From Candidatus Xianfuyuplasma coldseepsis (GTDB lineage Bacteria; Bacillota_I; Bacilli_A; Izemoplasmatales; Izemoplasmataceae), in NCBI RefSeq assembly GCF_014023125.1, contig NZ_CP048914.1, positions 372,001 through 436,000 on the forward strand: a stretch of DNA of 64,000 nt, given 5' to 3'. The position numbers were made by a program, and so were the translations under genes. Positions 37,989 through 46,360 of the stretch are shown in pieces. The notes beneath the pieces were generated by a model. It did no database searches, had not been told where the DNA came from, and saw nothing but the letters and a program-made list of their open reading frames with translations. Within the stretch, counting starts at the first letter, position 1. Every line of letters starts with the position of its first letter.

Positions 37989-38686
37989 TATGCGACCTCC
38001 TCATCCATTTCATAAAATGGGATTGTTCCGAGTACTCGTAAATCGAGATACTGTTCGATATCTTTGGCTTTTTTAATATCTTTGTCTAAGTATTCCATAC
38101 CAAGGACAATCCCAACACCAATCATTCCCCCAAGTAAGATTCCTACAGCCATGTATAGGACACGATTTGGTCCACTTGGGTTTTCAGGTGTGGCGGCTAC
38201 ATCTAAAACTTCTACATTATCCAACCCTTCAAATTCGGTTGATAATTGTTGAACAATAGCAACCACTTCATTGGCAATATCTTTTGCCAATGCTGGATCT
38301 TCCATTTCAACACTCAGTTCAATAATCAATGTATCATTCACCGCATTAACGGTAATCATATTTCGTAATTGACTTGCAGTATAATCTAAATCTAAGTTAT
38401 CAGCAAGTTCCGTTAATACACGATTACTCTTGGCAATTTCACTATATGTATCAACAAGTCTTTGTCCTGTTAATAGGTTTGTATAATCGGAATCACTCGT
38501 GTTTGTCACTTGGACAATCATACTGGATTCTGCCGTATATACATCATCTAACATTACATAGGCATACGCCCCTGTAATAGCTAAACCTACTGCTGTGATG
38601 GCAGCTATTAACCACCATTTTCTTAGTAGTACTCTAAACAAACTTACCAAATCAATTTCCACTTCTGGATTTACTTCTGGATTCAT
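37988..38686 (-). CDS. cpsC: CpsC/CapA-type chain-length and kinase activator protein
   Basis: Wzz-family co-polymerase that controls chain length and activates CpsD. 232 residues from ATG 38686 (GGAGG seven bases ahead). Two membrane helices at about 24-44 and 190-210 enclose an extracellular domain. The proline-rich block before helix 2 (TPENPSGPN) is typical. An in-frame ATG at 38713 also has a good site (GGAAGG), see findings. Confidence 0.9.
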   Translation of the reverse strand: MNPEVNPEVEIDLVSLFRVLLRKWWLIAAITAVGLAITGAYAYVMLDDVYTAESSMIVQVTNTSDSDYTNLLTGQRLVDTYSEIAKSNRVLTELADNLDLDYTASQLRNMITVNAVNDTLIIELSVEMEDPALAKDIANEVVAIVQQLSTEFEGLDNVEVLDVAATPENPSGPNRVLYMAVGILLGGMIGVGIVLGMEYLDKDIKKAKDIEQYLDLRVLGTIPFYEMDEEVA

Positions 38687-38710
38687 ACTCTTTCCTCCGG
38701 TTTTAGTAAA

Positions 38711-38740
38711 CATATCTTCCTTCCCTCTAAAAAAGATATG
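38711..38740 (-). promoter_or_regulatory. Leader hairpin before cpsC
   Basis: CATATCTT pairs with AAGATATG. The upstream start codon (ATG 38713) is inside the stem and its ribosome site GGAAGG is in the loop. It may control translation initiation. Confidence 0.35.
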
Positions 38741-38780
38741 TTGTATAACAATATATTATATAAATATATTAGCACATTTC

Positions 38781-38810
38781 ATTATAGCATACAATTCATG
38801 TTTCAACATG
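38781..38810 (-). promoter_or_regulatory. Promoter and palindromic operator of the polysaccharide locus
   Basis: On the minus strand, TATAAT (38781-38786) is preceded by TGC, an extended -10. TTGAAA lies 14 bases further up and is embedded in the dyad CATGTT-GA-AACATG (38797-38810). A repressor there would block the promoter. This is the only clear promoter seen for the locus. Confidence 0.5.
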
Positions 38811-38854
38811 AAAAACTTGTGAATTTGTAACGTTTTCATTGTTTAAAATGAGTT

Positions 38855-38885
38855 CTAAAAAACGGACGCAATTTGCGTCCGTTTG
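38855..38885 (-). terminator. Terminator of the RDD gene
   Basis: Minus strand: AACGGACGCAA / TTGCGTCCGTT followed by six T, after the stop at 38889. Confidence 0.85.
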
Positions 38886-38888
38886 TTT

Positions 38889-39419
38889 TTATGCGTGTTG
38901 TAACTTTTGTAGCTGTGCAATATTGTTTTGATAGTCGTTATAGAACCGTTTGTACTTCTTAGTATCGACGACAATCATGCCGTATTTCTTCATTGGTTCA
39001 TTTTGTACATATCGATCATCATATAGTAAATAGTATTTAAAGATTTGAGAATAGCGTACTTCTAAACGAGTAGATTTACGGATGTATTGGAAATATTCTT
39101 TTAATGTCACTCGTTTCTTTGTTTTGACATTCACAAAGCGAATATTCATGATGAGGTACCCGACCGTTGATCCGTGTAGTAATCCTCTTAATAATACATA
39201 GAATCCAATATAAACAACGATTGCTGCACCAATTAATAAATTGGGTAACCAGTGACTAACAATGAGAAGCCACGATATAATAAACAAGCCACTTAAGAAG
39301 AGCGATATATCGATTGCTTTGGCAATCATCATTCGTTCATAGTTCGTCACGGTTTCATATAAATCCGCAGTTGATTCTTCCACTCGTTGCTTGTAGTATT
39401 CTTTTTTTGTATGGTTCAT
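38889..39419 (-). CDS. RDD-family membrane protein
   Basis: 176 residues. The N-terminal half has the RDD layout: AIDISLFLSGLFII (Asp of the signature), two further hydrophobic helices, then STVGYLIMNIRFVNVKTKKR at the usual place. The C-terminal 60 residues are soluble and Tyr/Lys-rich. Some RDD proteins are sodium antiporters, but here the role is unknown. Ribosome site GGAGGTAGC before ATG. Confidence 0.75.
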   Translation of the reverse strand: MNHTKKEYYKQRVEESTADLYETVTNYERMMIAKAIDISLFLSGLFIISWLLIVSHWLPNLLIGAAIVVYIGFYVLLRGLLHGSTVGYLIMNIRFVNVKTKKRVTLKEYFQYIRKSTRLEVRYSQIFKYYLLYDDRYVQNEPMKKYGMIVVDTKKYKRFYNDYQNNIAQLQKLQHA

Positions 39420-39552
39420 ATCTTGCTACCTCCTTCGCCCCTGATTCCCTTACAAATGTAGTATATCATACAGATGTGAAAATAGTGTGTATCGACACTC
39501 TACATACATATAACAAGTATTAAGTTGCATTTGTTGGAATTCTTTGTAGGCA

Positions 39553-39700
39553 ATAAAAAATCAAAACGCTGCACTCCCTAGGTTGTCATACCTATGGATG
39601 TTCTTGGCAGCTGGCTATCTCGTGTGAGACCCTATAGTTTTCCGTCCTAGGATCACTCCTAGTTTGGCATTGTTTCAAGATGATGCGGTTTTGACGAACA
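39553..39700 (-). ncRNA. Candidate stable structured RNA, about 148 nt
   Basis: A perfect promoter (see 39707-39735) starts transcription near 39700. The 5' TCAAAAC pairs with GTTTTGA at the 3' end, which is followed at once by six U, so the RNA is closed into a domain and terminated. Inside are CTAGGA-GTGA-TCCTAG, a hairpin with a GNRA loop, TCTC-ACAC-GAGA, and CATA-GG-TATG. There is no frame. I compared it from memory with SRP, 6S, tmRNA, RNase P and common riboswitches and saw no fit. A leader controlling the RDD gene 135 bases downstream is possible, but the terminator argues for a free RNA. Confidence 0.6.
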
Positions 39701-39774
39701 GTGATTATTATAGACAAGTAATGTCCTTGTGTCAATTCATATTACAACTTGATTGTACTATTGTTCGTCAAAAC
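39688..39774. repeat. 13-bp inverted repeat around the promoter
   Basis: GTTTTGACGAACA (39688-39700) and its exact complement TGTTCGTCAAAAC (39762-39774), 61 bases apart, bracket the -10/-35 region of the candidate RNA. One arm is also the RNA 5' end. Confidence 0.75.
39707..39735 (-). promoter_or_regulatory. Perfect consensus sigma-A promoter
   Basis: TTGACA (complement of 39730-39735), 17-base spacer, TATAAT (complement of 39707-39712). Perfect boxes at perfect spacing are usual for stable RNA genes. Confidence 0.8.
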
Positions 39775-39835
39775 AAGAAAGGTCATATACGACCCCTTCT
39801 TAGATATATACCATGTTGATGGAATAATTTCGCAA

Positions 39836-39863
39836 AAAAAAACAGCGAATAGTTCGCTGTTCG
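39836..39863 (-). terminator. Terminator
   Basis: Minus strand CAGCGAA / TTCGCTG followed by nine T, after the stop at 39866. Confidence 0.8.
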
Positions 39864-39865
39864 GT

Positions 39866-40654
39866 TTAATTTGTTGAAAAACGAGTGATATAGAGTGTCT
39901 CATTAAATTCTTCAAAGACAATGTGGTAGGTGACGGTATCGGTTTCTTCTTCATCACTTACGGTGTAATTAAAGGTATTTAGTCCGGCGGCTTCGACGAT
40001 GTAGTTGAACTGATAGTCGGGATGATTGATCAGTGTCGTCGCGTTGCGACAAGTGACATTCGCTTCATAGGCAAAATAATCATCACAGAAGAAGGTACCA
40101 GGGTCCACGCTGTCGTCTAACATCTCCAGCATAAACTCATGAACGTCTTCATCGGTTAATGTTAAATCCGGTGATGGTTCCCATTCGGTATAACTGATTC
40201 CACTGATATTGTATACTCCAGCAGAATCATTTAACGCCAGACGGAAGGTGTAGGCTCTGGTATCATTAATGTATTTCGTCCGGATATCAAAGATGTTTGG
40301 TTCAATTTCCCGGATTTGGATATACTCATTTAAGGAAATGACATCATTTGGGAAAAGAATCGTGGGTTGTTCTTCACAATAAGTTTCTAAGTTGCCATAA
40401 AAGAACTTTTCACAAAAGACTTCTTCATATCCCGCACTGTAACCATCTTTAACAATCGTAAACAGATCAACCGCAATTTCCATCGGTGTTGCAGTATCAT
40501 CTTCACAGAATAAGGTTTCCGGATAGGCTTCACAGAAGTTAATCGCTTCTTCCGTTGGTTCATCACTCGCAAAAATATTGAGTAAAATCAATGTCAAAGC
40601 GGTAATAATCGTCACCACAACAATCCCACCTATAATATACATACGGCGTGTCAT
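39866..40654 (-). CDS. Exported or membrane-anchored duplicated Cys-pair protein
   Basis: 262 residues from ATG 40654, with GGAG eight bases ahead (GTG 40663 is the alternative). Residues about 6-28 form one hydrophobic helix after an Arg pair; no lipobox. The rest is acidic and looks duplicated: two units of about 95 residues each hold a Cys pair with the same layout (FCEKFFYGNLETYC and FCDDYFAYEANVTC), preceded by a third pair (FCEAYPETLFC). Paired cysteines suggest disulfides outside the cell. I do not recognise the family. An extended -10 (TGTTATAAT) lies about 30 bases upstream. Confidence 0.65.
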   Translation of the reverse strand: MTRRMYIIGGIVVVTIITALTLILLNIFASDEPTEEAINFCEAYPETLFCEDDTATPMEIAVDLFTIVKDGYSAGYEEVFCEKFFYGNLETYCEEQPTILFPNDVISLNEYIQIREIEPNIFDIRTKYINDTRAYTFRLALNDSAGVYNISGISYTEWEPSPDLTLTDEDVHEFMLEMLDDSVDPGTFFCDDYFAYEANVTCRNATTLINHPDYQFNYIVEAAGLNTFNYTVSDEEETDTVTYHIVFEEFNETLYITRFSTN

Positions 40655-40706
40655 AACACTCACTCCAATCTAACGTGACATTATTATAACAAAAAATAGA
40701 AAAAAG

Positions 40707-40735
40707 AAAAAGCCCCGATTTCATCGGGACTTATT
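40707..40735 (-). terminator. Terminator of hsp20
   Basis: Minus strand AGTCCCGAT / ATCGGGGCT, GAA loop, followed by TTTTTC. Confidence 0.8.
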
Positions 40736-40736
40736 C

Positions 40737-41156
40737 TTACTTAATGTCAATCATGTAAGATGAGATTTTGTGTTCGAGTTTCATCAACTCGATCGTTAAG
40801 ATACCATTGTCCATTTTGGCACTTAATTTTTTCGGATCGACGTCTTCTAAGTAAATACTACGTTCACTGCGGAACGAATAGCGTTCTTTGTGCATGTAGT
40901 TGTCTTCGGTTTCTTCTTTTTCATCTTCTTTGTTGATGGAGATTGTTAAACGATCGTTTTCATACTTGATGTTTAAATCTTTTTTCGTTAAGCCAGGAAC
41001 TTCAGCTTCTACAATATATTTGTCTTTTTCATCTTTTACGTCAATTTTGAAGTCCCGGACATAGGCTGTTTTCCGATCGTTGAAGAAATCATCAAACAAG
41101 TCAAAGACGTCTCTCGTACTAGGGTTGTTTCTACGGTAAGGTGTAATGCGATACAT
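40737..41156 (-). CDS. hsp20: Hsp20 family small heat-shock protein
   Basis: Holdase chaperone of the alpha-crystallin family. 139 residues. The crystallin domain runs from about residue 38 to 125, with VEAEVPGLTKKDLNIKYE and the closing GILTIELMK; the N-terminus has FDLFDDFFND. It stands alone with its own CIRCE-controlled promoter, so it belongs to the HrcA regulon (established for CIRCE). Confidence 0.93.
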   Translation of the reverse strand: MYRITPYRRNNPSTRDVFDLFDDFFNDRKTAYVRDFKIDVKDEKDKYIVEAEVPGLTKKDLNIKYENDRLTISINKEDEKEETEDNYMHKERYSFRSERSIYLEDVDPKKLSAKMDNGILTIELMKLEHKISSYMIDIK

Positions 41157-41181
41157 TCTAATTCCTCCTTGATTTGTATTA

Positions 41182-41208
41182 TTGGCACTCTCTCTTGTTG
41201 AGTGCTAG
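41182..41208. promoter_or_regulatory. CIRCE operator (HrcA site)
   Basis: TTGGCACTC, 9 bases, GAGTGCTAG. This differs from consensus TTAGCACTC-N9-GAGTGCTAA at two outer positions only. It lies between the hsp20 promoter and start codon. Confidence 0.92.
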
Positions 41209-41215
41209 CAATTAT

Positions 41216-41244
41216 ATTATAGGACATGTTTTTCGATTTGTCAA
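41216..41244 (-). promoter_or_regulatory. hsp20 promoter
   Basis: TTGACA (complement of 41239-41244), 17-base spacer, TATAAT (complement of 41216-41221): perfect boxes, with the CIRCE element just downstream. Confidence 0.85.
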
Positions 41245-41269
41245 TACCCTTGCATAAAAAATCTTGAAA

Positions 41270-41409
41270 AAATAAAAAAACGGCTTTAAGAAGCCGTTTA
41301 AATGTCCCTAAAAATAGGAAAGAACCGCCTCTCGGCGGTTCAAGGAAGGGGATGTGTGAATAATAAATATTCACCATGCTATGTAAGGGATAAGTTGCGA
41401 CTATGTCGC
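41270..41409 (-). ncRNA. Candidate structured RNA, about 140 nt
   Basis: A promoter (41416-41444) drives a transcript of successive hairpins: TGCGAC-ATA-GTCGCA, GTGAATA / TATTCAC, GAACCGCC-GAGA-GGCGGTTC (41322-41341, GNRA loop), CCTA-TTTT-TAGG, and the terminator AAACGGCTT-CTTA-AAGCCGTTT with seven U. No ribosome site and frame start together. It ends before the hsp20 promoter, so it is separate from hsp20. Family not recognised. Confidence 0.55.
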
Positions 41410-41415
41410 ACCTTT

Positions 41416-41444
41416 ACTATAACACAATCCCTGCTTTTATGCAA
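41416..41444 (-). promoter_or_regulatory. Promoter of the 41270-41409 RNA
   Basis: TTGCAT (complement of 41439-41444), 17-base spacer, TATAGT (complement of 41416-41421). It lies in the 50 bases after the stop of the Trp-rich lipoprotein gene. Confidence 0.65.
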
Positions 41445-41464
41445 AATATATTGCTTTCCTATTT

Positions 41465-44400
41465 TTAATTATACTCGTACATTCCACCGTCTTTGTATTC
41501 GTCTTCATGTCTGTTTTCTTGCATTAAGAACATCATGATTGTTTTGGTGAGGTGGAAGTTGGTATCGTTAACAAATCCAACCATCGTTTGATAAGCGGCT
41601 CCTCCTAAGAAATCACCATACTCATCAAAGAGTGCGTTCATGTCGGCTAAGCTAATTGGTCCGTTTAGTGCTTCGGTACCATCGACCCAGTACAAGGTAA
41701 TACTTAATTGTGGTATCACATCCACACCTGCAGTGTAGGTATATGTAACCACAGATAAATCTTTATCAAACGCGTCGGACATTGGCACACCATAGAAATC
41801 TTGTAAGTCGCGTAATGTATATTCTGTTTGTAATAAGAAATCATCAAGTGCGTTCGGGTCGCGTTCGAAGATCCATTCGACTTCACGCATGATATCACGA
41901 GCGAACATTCCAACTGCGAATTTTCCAAAGTCTTCGGCTAAATCATTTAAGACATCGGTATCTTCTGTGGCTGGCAAGGTAATCGTTCCATCTTCGAAGA
42001 TGGTGACGGTTACATTCGCCACGTTGACACCAGTAATAATATTATTATCAGGATGTGGTGTATAGTATGGATCATCATCCATCCATGCATTGCCTTGTTG
42101 GACGATAACATCCATAAAGTCGGCCATATCCATTTCCGCTTGGATCCATGATGGATCAAGAGGATCCATCCGGAAGAACATTGACATGTCACCAAGTTGT
42201 GCTAAGAGGGCGTTGATATCTGCTTGATCAATATCTTGACATTCGTAATCCATTGGATCGACACATGCCCAATTTGTATCATATGGGAATGGAACGACTT
42301 GGAATCCTTGCATGTATTGATTGATCGTGGCCATAATGTCTTCAACAACGGTAATGTACATAACCGTACCCATTGTCATTTCCATTTCAACGTAATCTTC
42401 TGGGGTAACGGCCATCGTTACATCCATGTTGCTTTGGTTCATCCAGTAATCCAAACTAAAGTATGGTTCAAATAAACTGAGATTGTCATAGGCGTATTGA
42501 ATATCATCGACAATTACCATATACTCTTCTAACATACCAACACCAGGACCAAATACTTCAAGGAATAAGCCCATGTTTGGTGCGGTTGTTCCAAGACCTT
42601 GCGCATAGATGTTAAAGGCGACTTCACCATCGTAAATGGCTAGTCCAAGAGCTTCAAAATCAAAGGTTTCAAGTTCCACAAGAAGGGCATCAAAATCAAT
42701 CGCCATCCAGCTTTGCGCTATCAGTGCTGGGTCAAATGGTACTTGATCTTCGTATCCATTGACAATGATGTATTGGAGCCATGCTTCTACATGTGGATCG
42801 GCGAAGATTGTATCGAGAATAAATTCAGGGACTTCACCAACGTTAATTGCATCAATCAATCCTTCTAATTTTGGATAGACATAGTAATCGGCTAAGATTT
42901 CAATATCCGCAGGACTTAAATCATATTCAACGAAGTATTGCAGACCATTCATTTGTAAGGAGCTAATTTTCGCTGCGGTATCAAATCCTAACCCATCGAG
43001 TGCAACTTGATGTGTCGTTAAGAAGTCTTCCACATTCATAACACTCCAGTACAGATCTTCGATTTTCCAGAGTACATCATACGCCCAATCACCGGATTCG
43101 GCAACTTCACGTAGTGCATCACGGACGTTATCGTTAGCATTGAAATACCATTGACGAGCACCGTACATGTTAATGTCATTGAGTACTGTTGGTACATCAA
43201 ATCCAAACTCATCGGTTAACCATTGTTCATTGGATTGAATCAACGCAACGAGATCTTCATTCAACCATTGCTCTTCAACACAGTGATCCCAATGACCGTA
43301 ACACCATCCGTATTGATCTGGATTTTGATCCCACATCATCAGGGTTTCAAAAGCCCAGCGCCATTCGTATGGCTCAGACATCATGGATGCGGCATCTAAG
43401 TTTTGTTTATCGGTTTCGGTTAAACTGTTCCACCATTCAAATAGACCAGCATTTTCAATATTGTTCACCCATACACCCGCATCAATACTATAGTTATCCC
43501 ATAGTTCAGTTTCGCGGTACCATAAGAGTTGAATCATTTCATATTGTAGTCCTTCAATCTCCCACCGTTCGGTTGGACGACCAAATTCCCACCAGAAGTC
43601 CCATTCACGATCATAGACTTCTTCCATATTGTCGACAGCCCAGCGCCATGGATCGGATTCTGGGAAGCTGGCAATTTCATGAAGTGCTTCCATCGTATAA
43701 CCATCAATGTACCATAAGTACCATTCGATACCACCCATCATATTGATTTCATCAATTAACTGTGTTGTATCAAGTCCATATTCATCCCATAGATAGGTTG
43801 AATGGTTATTTAGTAATTCAATAAAGGTATCGGTAATCCATTGTTCATGAACAACCATACCACCATCGGTGAAGTACCAACTGTATTGCCATGGGTCTTG
43901 AAGCATATGATTCATTTGATCAAAGGCCCAGCGCCATGGATCACTATCAGGAAGATTCGCTATCGCTTGGAAGGCTTCTTGTTCTTCCCATGGTAAGTTG
44001 TGATACCATAGTAAGAAGTTTCGGCTTTCATATTGGATGGCATCCGTCCAGCTATATGCGTTAATGAAGTATGTATCCCATAGGTACGTTTCACTGTTCA
44101 CAATCATATCGGTAATGGCTTGTTCTAAGGCATAATAATCATAGTTTTCACTATAGCGAACGAGCATGTCTCGATACCAATCTTGGTTATGCCACATGTC
44201 TTCTAAGTCCCAGACACTCCAACCATGACGATTCATATCGAGTGCCCAGTAAATAACACCTTGTTCATCCCAAGATAATTGATACCAATAATTAACAGCA
44301 CCAATATCATCGAGAAGTATTAGCTCATCGGCAATGATAAATGGATCACTGGCTTCTGGCCAGTTTTCCGCTAAGAACTCTTGGTTTCCTTCAAGAATGG

Positions 44401-46198
44401 ATCGGAAATCTTGTTCGAGCCAACTAGGATTCCATTCGTCATTAATCATTTGATAAATCATTTGTTCGATAAATGGTTTAATCGCCACTTCAACCAATGT
44501 GTCCAACTCAGTTTCCGTTAAGCTTTCGAAGAATGCCTGAGTACCATGCATTCCATCAAATGGTGCATCGTAAACAAACTCTTCACTCACTTCATCAAAG
44601 TGTGATGTTAGTAACATATCGAGTTTAGTGGTATCAAAGCCAGCGGTTGTTAAGTCGGCATCATATTGACTTAAGAACTGATGGATCATTGGTGACACAT
44701 AGAGATAGTCGGCATTGGTAATAATACCTTCGACATCAATGTTCTCCAACAATATCCGTGCATCTTCGTATTGATCGGCAATTAAGAAATCAATGAATTG
44801 GCCAATGTCAACACCGTATTGATTCAGATCAAAGCCAATCATTGGTTCCAGTTCGTCTTCTTGAATTTGATAGAAGAACAATTCACCAACTTCGCTAAAG
44901 AGCATGCTGACAAGCATATCTTTAACAACAGCAAATTCCACAACATTGCTTAAGGAATCATCGGCTTTAAATAACATCCATTGATCGTCCAATCCTACCC
45001 ATCCCGCAATTTCCGTTGCTTCGGGGAGTTCCATCGCAATCGTTTCTAATAATGGACGATATTCGACGTAAATGTGAACACCGGTTTCGACTTCTTTAAA
45101 GATGATTGTAAATGACGTTTGAACTTCACCATCAATGTCTAAGGTAATTTGACGTTGAATCGTATCGCCATTGAGTTCATCAAAGACGAAGGTATCCGAC
45201 ATCAAGGCATTGACATAATGGACTTCGTCGATATCTTCGGTAACTTCAAAGTCGACTTCCATTTGCATTTTCATACCATCTTCTAAGGCCATATTTTGGA
45301 CAACAAGACCAAGGAATTGCATACTTCCATCCCAGTTGTCAACAATAAATTGGGCCATATCAACATTGGTATTTGGTAAGACGGTTACCGTTCTTGTTAC
45401 TTGTGCTTGGCTACCGTTACTATCCGTAACCGTATACGTAAGTACATAGGTACCAGCTTCATAGCTATTAACACTTCCGTCAACAACTAAACTATCGATA
45501 ATCGCAGTACCATCTTCGGCATCCGTTGCAGTAACACCAGGTTCGTTGTACGCTGCACCAAAGACTAATGTTATTGCTGCATCACCAACCAAGGCAATGG
45601 TTGGTGGCAAATCTGCACCTACTGCAGTAACCACAACAGCCCGTGTTACTTGAGTCGCTGCTAAGCCATCATTATCTTGTACATTGTATGTGACAACATA
45701 TGTACCTTCTGCTTGCGTATTAACAGCACTCGCATCAATAACAACCGTTAACGTTCCATCTTCTGGATCGGTTGCGGTTGCTCCATATTCAATATAGGTG
45801 TCTCCGATTTCTAAATAAATAGTAGCATCACCCGTTAAGGTAATCGTTGGTGCTTGGTTTGCATTGACAGCTGTAACAACGACTTCACGTGTTACCTGAG
45901 CTGCTGCATTCCCGTCACTATCGGTTACGTTGTACGTTACCGTATACGTTCCTGCTTGATTGGTATTTACCGCAGAACTATCGATAACGATATCATCGGA
46001 GATGTCTCCATCTTCGACATCGATTGCTAAAGCACCTAGTTCTGTATAGGTGTCTCCGACAGCAAGTTCGATTGTTGCATCACCTACTAATGTAAGTCCT
46101 GGTACTGTGTCTGTATCGCCACCGCCACCGAATAAATCACACCCGGCAAGACCGATCGAAAACAGTACAGTTACCATAAGCAATAATACTTTCTTCAA
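41465..46198 (-). CDS. Giant Trp-rich repeat lipoprotein with three Ig-like domains
   Basis: 1577 residues, the largest gene of the window. The signal peptide ends in a lipobox, LAGC (Cys20), then a Gly/Asp linker. Three tandem bacterial Ig-like (DUF5011-type) domains follow at about 30-285, each with GDATIxLxxGDTYxExGAxAxDxEDG and GTYxVTYNVxDxxG. Residues about 290-600 are unassigned. About 600-1060 are imperfect repeats of roughly 85-90 residues, very rich in Trp, Tyr, Asp and Glu, with a core (S)DPWRWAFD and LWDxY. The rest is acidic and unassigned. The start codon is TTG with AGAGGTG upstream. It should sit on the outer face of the membrane. Function unknown; carbohydrate or surface binding is possible. 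Confidence 0.85.
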   Translation of the reverse strand: MKKVLLLMVTVLFSIGLAGCDLFGGGGDTDTVPGLTLVGDATIELAVGDTYTELGALAIDVEDGDISDDIVIDSSAVNTNQAGTYTVTYNVTDSDGNAAAQVTREVVVTAVNANQAPTITLTGDATIYLEIGDTYIEYGATATDPEDGTLTVVIDASAVNTQAEGTYVVTYNVQDNDGLAATQVTRAVVVTAVGADLPPTIALVGDAAITLVFGAAYNEPGVTATDAEDGTAIIDSLVVDGSVNSYEAGTYVLTYTVTDSNGSQAQVTRTVTVLPNTNVDMAQFIVDNWDGSMQFLGLVVQNMALEDGMKMQMEVDFEVTEDIDEVHYVNALMSDTFVFDELNGDTIQRQITLDIDGEVQTSFTIIFKEVETGVHIYVEYRPLLETIAMELPEATEIAGWVGLDDQWMLFKADDSLSNVVEFAVVKDMLVSMLFSEVGELFFYQIQEDELEPMIGFDLNQYGVDIGQFIDFLIADQYEDARILLENIDVEGIITNADYLYVSPMIHQFLSQYDADLTTAGFDTTKLDMLLTSHFDEVSEEFVYDAPFDGMHGTQAFFESLTETELDTLVEVAIKPFIEQMIYQMINDEWNPSWLEQDFRSILEGNQEFLAENWPEASDPFIIADELILLDDIGAVNYWYQLSWDEQGVIYWALDMNRHGWSVWDLEDMWHNQDWYRDMLVRYSENYDYYALEQAITDMIVNSETYLWDTYFINAYSWTDAIQYESRNFLLWYHNLPWEEQEAFQAIANLPDSDPWRWAFDQMNHMLQDPWQYSWYFTDGGMVVHEQWITDTFIELLNNHSTYLWDEYGLDTTQLIDEINMMGGIEWYLWYIDGYTMEALHEIASFPESDPWRWAVDNMEEVYDREWDFWWEFGRPTERWEIEGLQYEMIQLLWYRETELWDNYSIDAGVWVNNIENAGLFEWWNSLTETDKQNLDAASMMSEPYEWRWAFETLMMWDQNPDQYGWCYGHWDHCVEEQWLNEDLVALIQSNEQWLTDEFGFDVPTVLNDINMYGARQWYFNANDNVRDALREVAESGDWAYDVLWKIEDLYWSVMNVEDFLTTHQVALDGLGFDTAAKISSLQMNGLQYFVEYDLSPADIEILADYYVYPKLEGLIDAINVGEVPEFILDTIFADPHVEAWLQYIIVNGYEDQVPFDPALIAQSWMAIDFDALLVELETFDFEALGLAIYDGEVAFNIYAQGLGTTAPNMGLFLEVFGPGVGMLEEYMVIVDDIQYAYDNLSLFEPYFSLDYWMNQSNMDVTMAVTPEDYVEMEMTMGTVMYITVVEDIMATINQYMQGFQVVPFPYDTNWACVDPMDYECQDIDQADINALLAQLGDMSMFFRMDPLDPSWIQAEMDMADFMDVIVQQGNAWMDDDPYYTPHPDNNIITGVNVANVTVTIFEDGTITLPATEDTDVLNDLAEDFGKFAVGMFARDIMREVEWIFERDPNALDDFLLQTEYTLRDLQDFYGVPMSDAFDKDLSVVTYTYTAGVDVIPQLSITLYWVDGTEALNGPISLADMNALFDEYGDFLGGAAYQTMVGFVNDTNFHLTKTIMMFLMQENRHEDEYKDGGMYEYN

Positions 46199-46337
46199 AA
46201 TAATTACACCTCTTTCTCCTCATTTTACTACATCTTTATTGTACACCTTCTTTATGTATATTTTGTGAATTTTTCCAATATTTGAGACAAAAACACGTGA
46301 TTTGTCAGTTATTATTTTCACAAATCGGCATTTAGGA

Positions 46338-46343
46338 TATAAT
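46338..46343 (+). promoter_or_regulatory. -10 box of the FtsX-like gene
   Basis: TATAAT 18 bases before the ATG at 46361. No good -35 at 16-18 bases. Confidence 0.4.
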
Positions 46344-46360
46344 GAAGGCAAGGTGATACC

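Noticed and set aside
39553..39700. SRP RNA, 6S RNA or RNase P RNA for the strong-promoter transcript
   Set aside because: It lacks the SRP apical motif, is not a long rod with a central bubble, and is too short for RNase P; left unassigned.
41036..41377. 113-codon minus-strand frame running through the CIRCE element
   Set aside because: It crosses the hsp20 promoter, the CIRCE site and a terminator, so it is not a gene.
43189..43746. 185-codon plus-strand frame opposite the Trp-rich lipoprotein gene
   Set aside because: It is antisense to a clear gene, lacks a ribosome site, and its His/Arg/Ser/Gln composition mirrors the opposite strand.
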